A stretch of 47,127 bases of DNA, from assembly GCF_002920615.1 (NCBI RefSeq), contig NZ_PQSU01000049.1, positions 1-47,127 of the forward strand. Direction: 5' to 3'. The notes beneath the pieces were generated by a model. That model worked only from the letters and a program-made list of their open reading frames with translations, did not search any database and was not told the origin of the DNA. Of the stretch, positions 21,456 to 30,195 are shown in pieces; within the stretch, counting starts at the first letter, position 1, and the number at the start of each line of letters is the position of its first letter. A program made the translations under genes and the position numbers. This stretch comes from Streptomyces sp. Ru62. Lineage in GTDB: Bacteria > Actinomycetota > Actinomycetes > Streptomycetales > Streptomycetaceae.

Positions 21456-24400
21456 ATGGTCAGCTCCGCACACCGAGCCCTCGACGGCTTCTCCCCCGCG
21501 ACCCGCGGCTGGTTCACGGGGGCCTTCTCCGCGCCCACCGCGGCCCAGGCGGGCGCGTGGCAGGCCATCCGGGAGGGCTCGGACGTGCTGGTGGTCGCCC
21601 CGACCGGCTCCGGCAAGACGCTGGCCGCGTTCCTCGCAGCCCTGGACCAACTGGCCTCGACCCCGCCCCCGGCCGATCCCAAGAAGCGCTGCCGGGTGCT
21701 GTACGTGTCCCCGTTGAAGGCCCTGGCGGTCGACGTCGAGCGCAATCTGCGCAGCCCGCTGACCGGTATCCGCCAGGAGTCCGTGCGGCTGGGCCTGCCC
21801 GAGCCCGAGGTCAGGGTAGGCATCCGCTCCGGCGACACCCCGGCCGCCGAGCGCCGCGCCCTGTCCACGCGCCCGCCGGACATCCTGATCACCACCCCCG
21901 AGTCGCTGTTCCTGATGCTGACGTCGGCCACGCGCGACGCGCTCACGGGCGTGGAGACGGTGATCCTGGACGAGGTGCACGCGGTCGCGGGCACGAAGCG
22001 CGGCGCGCACCTCGCGCTCTCCCTGGAGCGGCTGGACGAGCTGCTGCCCAAGCCCGCCCGCCGTATCGGCCTGTCGGCGACCGTGCGCCCGGTGGACGAG
22101 GTGGCCCGTTATCTGTCCCCGCGCCGCAAGGTGGAGATCGTCCAGCCCGAGTCGGGCAAGGAGTTCGACCTCTCCGTGGTCGTCCCGGTCGAGGACATGG
22201 GCGAGCTGGCGGGCGCCCCGGCCGCCGACGCCTCCGAGGGCGGGGAGCGGCCGTCGATCTGGCCGCACGTGGAGGAGCGGATCGCCGACCTCGTGCAGGC
22301 CCACCGGTCCACGATCGTCTTCGCCAACTCCCGCCGTCTGGCGGAGCGGTTGTGCAACCGGCTCAACGAGATCGCGTACGAGCGCGCCACCGGCGAGACC
22401 CTGGAGGAGCACCACTCCCCCGCCCAGCTGATGGGCGGCTCCGGCGCGGCCCAGGGCGCGCCGCCGGTGATCGCCCGAGCGCACCACGGCTCGGTCTCCA
22501 AGGAGCAGCGTGCCCTCGTCGAGGAGGACCTCAAGGCCGGGCGGCTGCCCGCGGTGGTGGCCACCTCCAGCCTCGAACTCGGCATCGACATGGGCGCCGT
22601 GGACCTGGTGGTGCAGGTCGAGTCCCCGCCGTCGGTCGCCTCCGGTCTGCAGCGGGTGGGCCGCGCGGGACACCAGGTCGGCGCCGTCTCCACCGGTGTC
22701 GTCTTCCCGAAGTACCGGGGCGACCTGGTCCAGGCCGCCGTGGTCACCGAGCGGATGCGCACGGGCGCGATCGAGTCGCTGAAGGTGCCCGCGAACCCGC
22801 TGGACGTGCTCGCGCAGCAGCTGGTCGCCATGACGGCGCTGGACACCTGGCAGTTCGACGACCTGCTCGCCGTGGTCCGTCGGGCGGCCCCGTTCGCCTC
22901 GCTGCCCGAATCGGCGTTCACGGCGACGCTGGACATGCTGGCGGGCCGCTATCCGTCGGACGCGTTCGCGGAGCTGCGCCCGCGCGTGGTGTGGGACCGC
23001 GTGACCGGGGACATCACCGGCCGCCCGGGCGCCCAGCGCCTCGCCGTCACCTCCGGCGGCACGATCCCGGACCGCGGCCTGTTCGGCGTCTTCCTCGCCG
23101 GTTCCGACCCCAAGAAGGGCGGCGGCCGGGTCGGCGAGCTGGACGAGGAGATGGTCTACGAGTCCCGGGTGGGGGACGTCTTCACGCTGGGCACGAGTTC
23201 CTGGCGGATCGAGGACATCACGCGCGACCGGGTGCTCGTCTCGCCCGCGCCGGGCGTGCCGGGTCGGCTGCCCTTCTGGAAGGGTGACCAGCTGGGCCGG
23301 CCGCTGGAGCTGGGCCGCGCGGTGGGCGCGTTTCTGCGCGAGGTCGGCTCGCTGGCCAAGGACGACGCCCGGCTGCGGCTGCTGGCGGCGGGCCTGGACG
23401 CGTGGGCGGCGGACAACGTGCTGTCGTACCTGGACGAGCAGCGCGAGGCCTGCGGCCACATCCCGGACGACCGCACGATCGTCGTGGAGCGGTTCCGTGA
23501 CGAGCTGGGCGACTGGCGGGTCGTCGTCCACTCGCCGTTCGGCGCCCAGGTCCACGCCCCCTGGGCCCTCGCCCTCGGCGCCCGCCTGTCCGAGCGGTAC
23601 GGCATGGACGCGCAGGTCATGCACGCCGACGACGGCATCGTGCTGCGCCTGCCCGACGCCGACCTGATGGGCCTGGACCTGCTCGACCAGGAGCCCGTGA
23701 AGGCCGGCACCGAGTACGACAGCGACCAGGCCCCGGTCGGCGCGGCCGACGTCGCCTTCGACAAGGGCGAGGTCGACCAGATCGTCACCGACCAGGTCGG
23801 CGGCTCGGCGCTGTTCGCCTCCAGGTTCCGCGAGTGCGCCGCCCGCGCCCTGCTGCTGCCGCGCCGCAATCCCGGCAAGCGCACCCCGCTGTGGCAGCAG
23901 CGCCAGCGGGCGGCGCAGCTGCTCCAGGTGGCGAGCGAGTTCGGCTCGTTCCCGATCGTCCTGGAGGCGATCCGCGAATGCCTCCAGGACGTCTTCGACG
24001 TCCCCGGGCTGGTCGAGCTGATGGGCGACATCGAGTCCCGCAAGGTGCGCCTGGTCGAGGTCACCACCCCGGAGCCGTCCCCGTTCGCCCGCTCGCTGCT
24101 GTTCGGGTACGTCGCCCAGTTCCTGTACGAGGGCGACTCCCCGCTGGCCGAGCGGCGCGCCGCCGCGCTGTCGCTGGACTCTCGGCTGCTGGCCGAGCTG
24201 CTGGGCCAGGCCGAGCTGCGCGAACTGCTCGACGCCGAGGTGCTGACCGAGCTGGAGCGCGAGCTCCAGTGGCTCACCGAGGACCGCCGGGTCAAGGACG
24301 TCGAGGGCGTCGCCGACGTGCTCCGGCTGCTCGGCCCGCTGACCGACGCGGAACTGGTCGCGCGCGGTGCGGACCCGCAGTGGGCGCGGGAGCTGGCCGG

Positions 24401-26513
24401 GGCCCGCCGGGCGATCAAGGTGCGGATCGCGGGCGCCGAGCACTGGGCGGCCGTCGAGGACGCGGGCAGGCTGCGCGACGCGCTCGGCACGGCGCTGCCG
24501 GTCGGTGTCCCCGAGGCGTTCACCGAGCCGGTCAAGGACCCCCTGGGCGACCTCCTCGCGCGCTACGCCCGTACCCACGGCCCGTTCACCTCGGCCACCG
24601 CGGCGGCCCGGTTCGGCCTGGGGGTGGCGGTCACCGAGGGCGCGCTGCAGCGGCTGGCCGCGGCCGGCCGGATCGTGCAGGGCGAGTTCCACCCGGCGGG
24701 CATCGGGCAGGAGTGGTGCGACGCGGCCGTGCTGCGCCGACTGCGCCGCCGTTCCCTCGCCGCCCTGCGGCATGAGCTGGAGCCCGTGCCGCCCGCCGCT
24801 CTCGCCCAGTTCCTGCCGCAGTGGCAGCACATCGGCAAGGGCCATGGCCTGCGGGGCATCGACGGACTGGTGCGGGCCGTCGAGCAGTTGCAAGGGGCCT
24901 CCGTGCCGGCCTCCGCGCTGGAGAAGCTGGTCCTGCCCTCCCGCGTGGCGAACTACACGCCCTCGATGCTGGACGAGCTGACCGCCGCGGGCGAGGTGGT
25001 GTGGGCCGGGGCGGGCGCCCTGCCCGGCAAGGACGGCTGGGTCTCCCTCTATCTGGCGGACGCGGCCCCGGTGCTGCTCCCGGCGCCCCACCCGCTGGAG
25101 CTGACCGCGCTCCACCAGTCGGTCCTCGACGCCCTCTCCGGTGGCTACGGCCTGTTCTTCCGGCAGATCGCCGACCAGGTCCGCGCCACCACGCACCCCG
25201 ACGTCACCGACCCGCAGCTGGCCGACGCGCTGTGGGACCTGGCCTGGTCGGGCCGGCTCACCAACGACACCCTGGCGCCGATGCGTTCCCTGCTGGGCTC
25301 GGGTCGCACGGCCGGCTCGACCGCCCATCGTGCCAAGCGTGCCGTCCCGCGCGGGCGCTACGGCTCCCTGACGGCCGCCGCGCGCACCGCCTCCCGCACC
25401 GGGCCGCCGACCGTCGCCGGCCGCTGGTCACTGCTGCCCGCCGCCGAGCCGGACGCCACCGTGCGCGCGCACGCGCTGGCCCGCACTCTCCTGGACCGGC
25501 ACGGTGTGGTCACCCGGGGCGCGGTCGCCGCCGAGGGCGTCGAGGGCGGCTTCTCAGCGGTGTACCGGGTGCTGTCGGCGTTCGAGGAGAGTGGTCAGGC
25601 CCGGCGCGGTTACGTGGTCGAGGGGCTGGGCGCGGCCCAGTTCGCCATGGACGGCGCGGTGGACCGCCTCCGCGCGGTGGCGAACGCCCGCGAGCGGGCG
25701 GAGGGCCTCCCGTCCCCAGCCCGCCCACAGGGCTTCGGCTTCCCTGGTGGTGCGAACGGCTTCGGCGCCCCGGATGCCGTGAACGGCTTCGCCGGGCCGA
25801 ACTTCCCGAACCCGTTCGACGGTCCCGACGGTCGTTCAGCCACCACCGGCACCCCGCACGGACACACACCCCCCGGTGCCTTCGACGGAGCCGAGGGCGG
25901 TTTCGGCCACCCCGGCCTCGACGGCGACTTCACCTGGCCCCCGGAGGACCCCTCCGGCGGCGACGGTGCCCCCACGGCAGACCGCGACCTCGCCGACCCG
26001 TTCGCCTCCCCCGGCTACGGCGGCCCCCGCGGCGGCGGCCCCACCCACTACGGCTCGACCGCCTACGGCGCGGCCCCGTACCGCGGTTATGGCAACGGTC
26101 GGCTGGGCACCGCCACGCCCGATCCCCGCGCCGTGGTCCTCGCCGCGGCCGACCCCGCGAACGCCTACGGCTCCGCGCTGCCCTGGCCGGAACCGCCGAC
26201 CGGAGCCGGGCACAAGCCGGGCCGCAAGGCGGGCTCGCTGGTCGTCCTGGTGGAGGGCGAGCTGACGCTGTACATGGAGCGCGGCGGCAAGACGCTGCTG
26301 GCCTGGCCGAGCACCCCCGACACGGCCGCGACGGACGACCCCCGTCTGCGCACGGCCGCCGAAGCGCTGGCCGCGGCAGCCCGCGCGGGCTCACTCGGCA
26401 CGGTCACGGTCGAACGGATCAACGGCACCCAGGCCCTGACCTCCCCCATAGGCACCCTCCTGGAGGCGGCGGGATTCGTGGCGACACCGCGCGGCCTGCG
26501 CCTGAGAGCGTGA
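21456..26513 (+). CDS. lhr: Lhr-type ATP-dependent DNA/RNA helicase
   Basis: A 1685-residue superfamily 2 helicase of the Lhr family, a 3'-5' single-strand DNA translocase that unwinds DNA and RNA:DNA duplexes. Motif I is APTGSGKT at 48-55, motif II DEVH at about 172-175, motif III SAT at about 207, motif VI QRVGRAGH near 398-405. A long C-terminal half (Lhr-CTD) follows. Residues about 1424-1551 are a low-complexity Gly/Pro/Asn/Tyr-rich insertion (FPGGANGFGAPD, GGPRGGGPTHYGS), before a final ordered segment. The ATG at 21456 is chosen because the -10 ends 6 nt before it. A Nei-type glycosylase follows, the same pairing as mycobacterial lhr-nei, which is damage induced. A role in repair or RNA:DNA hybrid removal is likely. 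Confidence 0.95.
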   Translation: MVSSAHRALDGFSPATRGWFTGAFSAPTAAQAGAWQAIREGSDVLVVAPTGSGKTLAAFLAALDQLASTPPPADPKKRCRVLYVSPLKALAVDVERNLRSPLTGIRQESVRLGLPEPEVRVGIRSGDTPAAERRALSTRPPDILITTPESLFLMLTSATRDALTGVETVILDEVHAVAGTKRGAHLALSLERLDELLPKPARRIGLSATVRPVDEVARYLSPRRKVEIVQPESGKEFDLSVVVPVEDMGELAGAPAADASEGGERPSIWPHVEERIADLVQAHRSTIVFANSRRLAERLCNRLNEIAYERATGETLEEHHSPAQLMGGSGAAQGAPPVIARAHHGSVSKEQRALVEEDLKAGRLPAVVATSSLELGIDMGAVDLVVQVESPPSVASGLQRVGRAGHQVGAVSTGVVFPKYRGDLVQAAVVTERMRTGAIESLKVPANPLDVLAQQLVAMTALDTWQFDDLLAVVRRAAPFASLPESAFTATLDMLAGRYPSDAFAELRPRVVWDRVTGDITGRPGAQRLAVTSGGTIPDRGLFGVFLAGSDPKKGGGRVGELDEEMVYESRVGDVFTLGTSSWRIEDITRDRVLVSPAPGVPGRLPFWKGDQLGRPLELGRAVGAFLREVGSLAKDDARLRLLAAGLDAWAADNVLSYLDEQREACGHIPDDRTIVVERFRDELGDWRVVVHSPFGAQVHAPWALALGARLSERYGMDAQVMHADDGIVLRLPDADLMGLDLLDQEPVKAGTEYDSDQAPVGAADVAFDKGEVDQIVTDQVGGSALFASRFRECAARALLLPRRNPGKRTPLWQQRQRAAQLLQVASEFGSFPIVLEAIRECLQDVFDVPGLVELMGDIESRKVRLVEVTTPEPSPFARSLLFGYVAQFLYEGDSPLAERRAAALSLDSRLLAELLGQAELRELLDAEVLTELERELQWLTEDRRVKDVEGVADVLRLLGPLTDAELVARGADPQWARELAGARRAIKVRIAGAEHWAAVEDAGRLRDALGTALPVGVPEAFTEPVKDPLGDLLARYARTHGPFTSATAAARFGLGVAVTEGALQRLAAAGRIVQGEFHPAGIGQEWCDAAVLRRLRRRSLAALRHELEPVPPAALAQFLPQWQHIGKGHGLRGIDGLVRAVEQLQGASVPASALEKLVLPSRVANYTPSMLDELTAAGEVVWAGAGALPGKDGWVSLYLADAAPVLLPAPHPLELTALHQSVLDALSGGYGLFFRQIADQVRATTHPDVTDPQLADALWDLAWSGRLTNDTLAPMRSLLGSGRTAGSTAHRAKRAVPRGRYGSLTAAARTASRTGPPTVAGRWSLLPAAEPDATVRAHALARTLLDRHGVVTRGAVAAEGVEGGFSAVYRVLSAFEESGQARRGYVVEGLGAAQFAMDGAVDRLRAVANARERAEGLPSPARPQGFGFPGGANGFGAPDAVNGFAGPNFPNPFDGPDGRSATTGTPHGHTPPGAFDGAEGGFGHPGLDGDFTWPPEDPSGGDGAPTADRDLADPFASPGYGGPRGGGPTHYGSTAYGAAPYRGYGNGRLGTATPDPRAVVLAAADPANAYGSALPWPEPPTGAGHKPGRKAGSLVVLVEGELTLYMERGGKTLLAWPSTPDTAATDDPRLRTAAEALAAAARAGSLGTVTVERINGTQALTSPIGTLLEAAGFVATPRGLRLRA

Positions 26514-26682
26514 GGCCCAGTAGGCCGGGCGGCGGGGACCGACACCGACACGGGGCCGGTCCTGATCCCGTCGCCCCGCACTCCCGCCGACCCGACGCCC
26601 ATCAGGCCGCGCTCCCGGCGCCCCGAACCGCCATCGGCCCGCGCCGCCACCCCCTCTCACCCCACCGTGGCACCCTTGACCC

Positions 26683-27528
26683 ATGCCCGAAGGTGACACG
26701 GTCTGGCAGGCTGCGCGGCGGCTGCATGAGGCCCTCGCGGGCAAGGCGCTGACCCGCAGCGACTTCCGCGTGCCGAAGTACGCGACGGTCGACCTGACCG
26801 GCCGCAGGGTGCTGAACACCATCCCGCGCGGCAAGCACATCCTCACCCGGTTCGAGGGCGACCTGACCCTGCACACCCACCTGCGCATGGAGGGCGCGTG
26901 GAAGGTGTACGGCCCAGGCGAGCGCTGGCGGGGCGGACCGGCGTACCAGATCCGGGCGGTTCTCGGCACCGCCGACCGTACGGCCGTCGGTTACCGGCTA
27001 CAGGTCCTGGAGCTGCTGCGCACGACCGAGGAGGAGCGGGTCGTCGGCCACCTCGGCCCCGACCTCCTCGGCCCCGACTGGGACCCCGAGCGCGCCCTGG
27101 CCAACGTCCTCTCGGACCCGGCCCGCGAGCTCGGCGAGGCCCTGCTGGACCAGCGCAATCTGGCCGGCATCGGCAACGTCTACAAGAGCGAGCTGTGCTT
27201 CCTCCTCGGCGTGACCCCCTGGCTGCCGGCCGGGGCGCTCCCCGCGGAGCTCGCCCGGCAGCTGCCCGCGCTGGCCAAGCGACTGCTGGAGACCAACCGC
27301 GACCGCCCGGTCCGGCAGACCACCGGTCTGCATCGGTACGACCTGTTCGTCTACGGCCGCGCACCCCGCCCGTGCCTGCGCTGCCACACCCCCGTGCGGG
27401 TGGCCGACCAGGGCGACGGCTCCCAGGAACGCCCCACCTACTGGTGCCCCACCTGCCAGAGGGGCCCCGCCCCCGCCCCCGGCACACCCCAACGCTGGCG
27501 CGACAAGTACCCGCGCCGCACCGGCTGA
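26683..27528 (+). CDS. nei2: Fpg/Nei family DNA glycosylase (Nei2-like)
   Basis: A 281-residue bifunctional glycosylase/AP lyase that removes oxidised bases. It begins MPEGDTVWQAARRL: Pro2 is the nucleophile and Glu3 the acid, and the MPEGDT start marks the Nei branch rather than Fpg. The H2TH segment contains LLDQRNLAGIGNVYKSELCFLLGVTPW. The zinc finger has cysteines at 231, 234, 255 and 258 (CLRCH and CPTC), with a long loop between. The C-terminal RWRDKYPRRTG is basic. No ribosome-binding site is seen. CACCCT lies 6 nt before the ATG, consistent with a weak leaderless promoter. The 169-nt gap to lhr holds no gene. It is the natural partner of Lhr in repair. Confidence 0.92.
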   Translation: MPEGDTVWQAARRLHEALAGKALTRSDFRVPKYATVDLTGRRVLNTIPRGKHILTRFEGDLTLHTHLRMEGAWKVYGPGERWRGGPAYQIRAVLGTADRTAVGYRLQVLELLRTTEEERVVGHLGPDLLGPDWDPERALANVLSDPARELGEALLDQRNLAGIGNVYKSELCFLLGVTPWLPAGALPAELARQLPALAKRLLETNRDRPVRQTTGLHRYDLFVYGRAPRPCLRCHTPVRVADQGDGSQERPTYWCPTCQRGPAPAPGTPQRWRDKYPRRTG

Positions 27529-27534
27529 CCGACC

Positions 27535-27556
27535 GGCCCGACCGTCCGACCGGGCC
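27535..27556 (+). terminator. Hairpin after the Nei gene
   Basis: GGCCCG and CGGGCC form a 6-bp stem with a 10-nt loop, starting 7 nt after the stop. It is a modest terminator candidate. Confidence 0.4.
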
Positions 27557-27608
27557 CAACCCCCTCAGACCCGGCCCCCTCGCCGACGCCGCCATACACA
27601 CCGGCCCG

Positions 27609-27938
27609 GTGGACACCGGTGGCGCCGGGCTTCGCTGCTACAACGCGGCGAAGGCGGCCGTGACGCAGTGGACCAAGACACCGGCCACCGAGGTCGGCCC
27701 GCACGGCATCCGGGTCAACGCCGTCGCGCCGGGCTGTATCCGCACTCCCATGACCGACCGGCGCGACCGCGCGGCACAGGCCCGCTGCGGGGCCGCGATG
27801 ACCCGGACGACCCCGCTGGGCCGGGCCGGCGAACCGGACGACGTCGCGCACGCGGTGCTGTACCTGGCGTCGGATGCGTCGGCGTTCATGGCGGGTCAGA
27901 TACTTCGCCCGAACGGGAGCGTGGCGATGCCTTGGTGA
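27609..27938 (+). pseudogene. C-terminal remnant of an SDR oxidoreductase
   Basis: The frame shows the second half of a short-chain dehydrogenase: CYNAAKAAVTQWTK with the catalytic Tyr and Lys, VGPHGIRVNAVAPGCIRTPMT, then TTPLGRAGEPDDVAHAVLYLASDASAFMAGQILRPNGSVAMPW, which is the normal C-terminus. The Rossmann half with its GxxxGxG nucleotide loop and the catalytic Ser is absent. The upstream DNA (27529-27608) is not related, so about 140 codons are missing. It cannot bind cofactor and is best read as a decayed gene. Its end overlaps the convergent small membrane protein gene, whose presence may have kept the sequence. Confidence 0.75.
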
Positions 27939-28164
27939 CGTCCCCCGCCCGCCAGGCGGCCACCCAACGCCCCGGGTGCACGGCGCCGGTCGCGCGCCCC
28001 TTGGGCACACAGTGCACCGGCAGCAGGCTCAGCCCCCAGCCACCGGCGGCGACGGCCCCTTCCAGCACGCCCGAGCCCTCTCCCACGGCGAGCCGCAGCA
28101 CGGCCCACCACCACACCGCTCCCAGGCCGAGCGCCAGTCCCCAGCGCACTGTCCGTCCCGCCAT
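27886..28164 (-). CDS. Small hypothetical membrane protein
   Basis: A 92-residue protein with two hydrophobic segments, TVRWGLALGLGAVWWWAVLRLAV (about 5-27) and VLEGAVAAGGWGLSLLPVHCV (about 33-54). A hydrophilic, basic C-tail follows. The ATG at 28164 is chosen because GGAGGT stands 10 nt upstream. ATG 28173 and GTG 28176 would sit too close to it. I recall similar short membrane proteins with a GWGLSLLPVHCVP segment in Streptomyces but cannot name a family. The 3' end overlaps the SDR remnant on the other strand by 53 nt. No partner gene is evident. Confidence 0.5.
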   Translation of the reverse strand: MAGRTVRWGLALGLGAVWWWAVLRLAVGEGSGVLEGAVAAGGWGLSLLPVHCVPKGRATGAVHPGRWVAAWRAGDVTKASPRSRSGEVSDPP

Positions 28165-28281
28165 GCCCGCCATCACCTCCAGCCGGACGCTAGACCGCCG
28201 CCCCGACCGCGCGGGAGGCGCACCGAGGGCTCACTGATGCAGCGCCGGGAGGCGCAAGCAGCCCGTCCGGCGCTCACGGCA

Positions 28282-28398
28282 GGCTTCCGTGCAGGGCGCC
28301 GGGGCTTCCGTGCAGGGCAGGCTCCGACGGGCTTCCACGCAGGGCCGGCTCCGACCGGATCCCACGCAAGGCCCCGACAGGCTTCCACTCCGGGCTCC
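28282..28398. repeat. Degenerate minisatellite, period about 27 bp
   Basis: Five decaying copies of a unit starting GGCTTCC(G/A)(T/C)GCAGGGC begin at 28282, 28303, 28330, 28357 and 28380. The second and third are 27 bp long and differ at few positions. No coding role is apparent. It lies between the small membrane protein and the Dps gene. Confidence 0.75.
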
Positions 28399-28415
28399 GC
28401 CCCCGGCCGCACCGC

Positions 28416-28886
28416 TTACGCGTTCTCCGCCTGGAACATCCAGTGGTGCTTCTCCAGGTCCGCGGTGATCCCGATGAACATGTCCTGGGACACCGGGTCG
28501 GGCTGTGCGGTCGCCTCCACCCGCTCCCGCATCCGGATGATCACCGAGCCCAGCGCGTCCACCATCGTCCCGACCGCGTCCGCGTCCTTGATCCACCCGG
28601 CCGGGGTGGTCTTGATGCCGCTGCCGGAGGCCACCGTGCCGACGCGTCCGTCGGGCGGTATGCCCAGCGCAGAGGCCCGCTCGGCCACCGCGTCCATATG
28701 GGTGCGGGCGGAGTCGACCACCTCGTCCAGCTGGAGGTGGACGGAGCGGAAGCGCGGGCCGACGACGTTCCAGTGGATCTGCTTGGCGACCAGCGAGAGG
28801 TCCACGAGATCGACGAGGGCGCTCTGGAGCGCCTCGGACACGGTCTTCAGGTCTCCGTCGGCCAACGGGCTCTTCACGACGTACAT
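28416..28886 (-). CDS. dpsB: Dps-family ferritin-like protein
   Basis: A 156-residue Dps: a dodecameric ferritin-like cage that oxidises and stores iron and compacts DNA. The inter-subunit ferroxidase site is intact: H38 in KQIHWNVVGPRF, H50, D54 in SVHLQLDE, D65 and E69 in MDAVAER. It lacks the long Lys-rich N-tail of E. coli Dps, so DNA binding would be by other means. The C-terminal helix reads FIGITADLEKHHWMFQAENA. S. coelicolor has three Dps proteins, and the one beside clgR is DpsB. The symbol is given by that position. The GGAGGAAGCGG upstream is a fair ribosome-binding site. The gene is single and lies just beyond the clgR terminator. Confidence 0.9.
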   Translation of the reverse strand: MYVVKSPLADGDLKTVSEALQSALVDLVDLSLVAKQIHWNVVGPRFRSVHLQLDEVVDSARTHMDAVAERASALGIPPDGRVGTVASGSGIKTTPAGWIKDADAVGTMVDALGSVIIRMRERVEATAQPDPVSQDMFIGITADLEKHHWMFQAENA

Positions 28887-28982
28887 CCGCTTCCTCCGGT
28901 GGTTCGGGCGCCGTCACGTCCCTCCCACGATGACCGCAGCCCGCAGCACCGGCAAATGGGCGCACATCCGGCACAGTGCGTG

Positions 28983-29033
28983 AAAAAGCCCCGGCCGGCT
29001 CCTCAGGTCTCCCTGGAGAAGCCGGCCGGGGCT
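28983..29033 (-). terminator. Intrinsic terminator downstream of clgR
   Basis: A perfect 14-bp stem, AGCCCCGGCCGGCT / AGCCGGCCGGGGCT, with a 19-nt loop holding a second small stem. On the minus strand it is followed by five T. It closes the leftward rimO-pgsA-cinA-clgR unit before dpsB. The rest of the 28887-29165 gap holds the dpsB promoter region only. Confidence 0.88.
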
Positions 29034-29165
29034 CAAGCCGTATCGGACCGCTCGACCCGCACCCGGGTCGCTTCGCCCGCGTCCCGGTCACATCACCCGT
29101 GTCCGGTCGCTTCACCGGTAGCGGATCGTCACTCGTCCCGGAGCGTCAGACCACGTCCGCGAATC

Positions 29166-29540
29166 TCACGCGGCGACGACGTCCACCGCTTCCGCGGGCG
29201 CCTTGATGGTCACCCGTTCCGGTGGCACGCCGGTCACCGACACGGAACCCAGCATCGGCCGGACCGGCGTGGGCACGGGCTCGGTGGCCCGGGCGGACTG
29301 GGCCAGTTCGGCGAGCGCCAGTTCGTCGCTCACCTCTCGCATCAGTTCCGACATCCGTACGTCCAGCGCGTCGCAGATGGCGGCGAGCAGTTCGGAGGAA
29401 GCCTCCTTCTGCCCCCGCTCCACCTCGGAGAGATAGCCGAGTGAGACTCGGGCGGACGAGGAGACTTCGCGCAGAGTACGGCCCTGGCGTTGGCGCTGCC
29501 GACGCAGCACGTCACCCAGCAGGCGACGGAGCAGAATCAT
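29166..29540 (-). CDS. clgR: ClgR-type transcriptional activator of clp and lon genes
   Basis: A 124-residue Xre-family regulator. The HTH at about 8-65 reads LGDVLRRQRQRQGRTLREVSSSARVSLGYLSEVERGQKEASSELLAAICDALDVRMSELM, the ClgR pattern. ClgR activates clpP1P2, clpC and lon in actinobacteria. The protein ends VDVVAA. In Streptomyces, ClgR is itself degraded by ClpP and its two terminal alanines matter, so the AA end supports the identification. Position next to cinA, pgsA and ftsK matches corynebacteria and mycobacteria. ATG 29540 has AGGAGG 9 nt upstream. A TACGGT about 45 nt upstream could be its own -10. A T-tract terminator follows. Confidence 0.9.
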   Translation of the reverse strand: MILLRRLLGDVLRRQRQRQGRTLREVSSSARVSLGYLSEVERGQKEASSELLAAICDALDVRMSELMREVSDELALAELAQSARATEPVPTPVRPMLGSVSVTGVPPERVTIKAPAEAVDVVAA

Positions 29541-29649
29541 CGGTGGCTCCCTCCTCGGACCGCGTAGCCGCATCCTTCTCGCCCCACCGTACCGCCTTGC
29601 GCCGCGGCCGTGCGGGGAGCGATGTCGTGTTCACTCAGGGCTGCAAACA

Positions 29650-30195
29650 TCAAAACCCCCCGTTCCGTTCCGTATCCTGTGCCCGCTCATTCCCAGTCTG
29701 TTCGCCCGCAAGCTGCTCCAGAAGCACTGCGAGTACGCTCCGTACACTCTCCATACGAATTTCCGCACGGCTGCCGTTCAACCGCAGACCCTCGACTTTT
29801 CCGCCACCGGCAGAACCGGACCGCGGGGTGAAGGGTCCGTCGACGGCCACGAAGACCGTCCCGACGGGCTTGCCGTCCTGCGGATCGGGGCCGGCGACCC
29901 CGGTGGTCGCGATGCCCCAGTCGGCGCCCAGTGCCTTGCGGACCCCGGCTGCCATCTGGCCCGCGACCTGCGGATCCACCGCTCCGCGCTGGGCCAGCAG
30001 GGTGGCGTCGACACCCAGCAGCTCATGCTTCAGTTCGGTTGCGTACGCGGTGACCGAACCCCGGAACACCCGGGACGCGCCGGGTACCCCGGTGATCTCC
30101 GCCGCCACCAGGCCACCGGTCAGCGACTCCGCGACGGCGAGGGTCTCTCCCCTCACGGTCAGTAGTCGCACCAGTTCGGTGGCCTGGGAACTCAC
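29650..30195 (-). CDS. cinA: CinA C-terminal domain protein (PncC-type amidohydrolase)
   Basis: A 181-residue stand-alone CinA_C domain, a nicotinamide mononucleotide deamidase of the PncC type, in pyridine nucleotide recycling. Visible signatures are LAVAESLTGGLVAAEITGVPGASRVFRGSVTAYATELKHELLGV and GIATTGVAGPDPQDGKPVGTVFVAV, with Ser in ESLTGG as the presumed nucleophile. The N-terminal MoCF-like domain of full CinA is absent, as usual in Streptomyces at this locus. It starts at GTG overlapping the pgsA stop (GTGA). clgR follows after 109 nt, which may hold a separate clgR promoter. Confidence 0.92.
   Translation of the reverse strand: MSSQATELVRLLTVRGETLAVAESLTGGLVAAEITGVPGASRVFRGSVTAYATELKHELLGVDATLLAQRGAVDPQVAGQMAAGVRKALGADWGIATTGVAGPDPQDGKPVGTVFVAVDGPFTPRSGSAGGGKVEGLRLNGSRAEIRMESVRSVLAVLLEQLAGEQTGNERAQDTERNGGF

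Noticed and set aside
21381..25328. 1315-codon minus-strand frame inside lhr
   Set aside because: Shadow of the helicase gene; composition rich in Gly/Arg/Gln/Val, and lhr shows all SF2 motifs.
28277..28400. Repeat block as a CRISPR array
   Set aside because: Units of 23-27 bp follow without unique spacers and decay; no cas genes nearby.
29631..29651. GTTTGC...GAAC near the clgR promoter as a ClgR operator
   Set aside because: Too weak a match to the recalled GTTCGC-type consensus to call.
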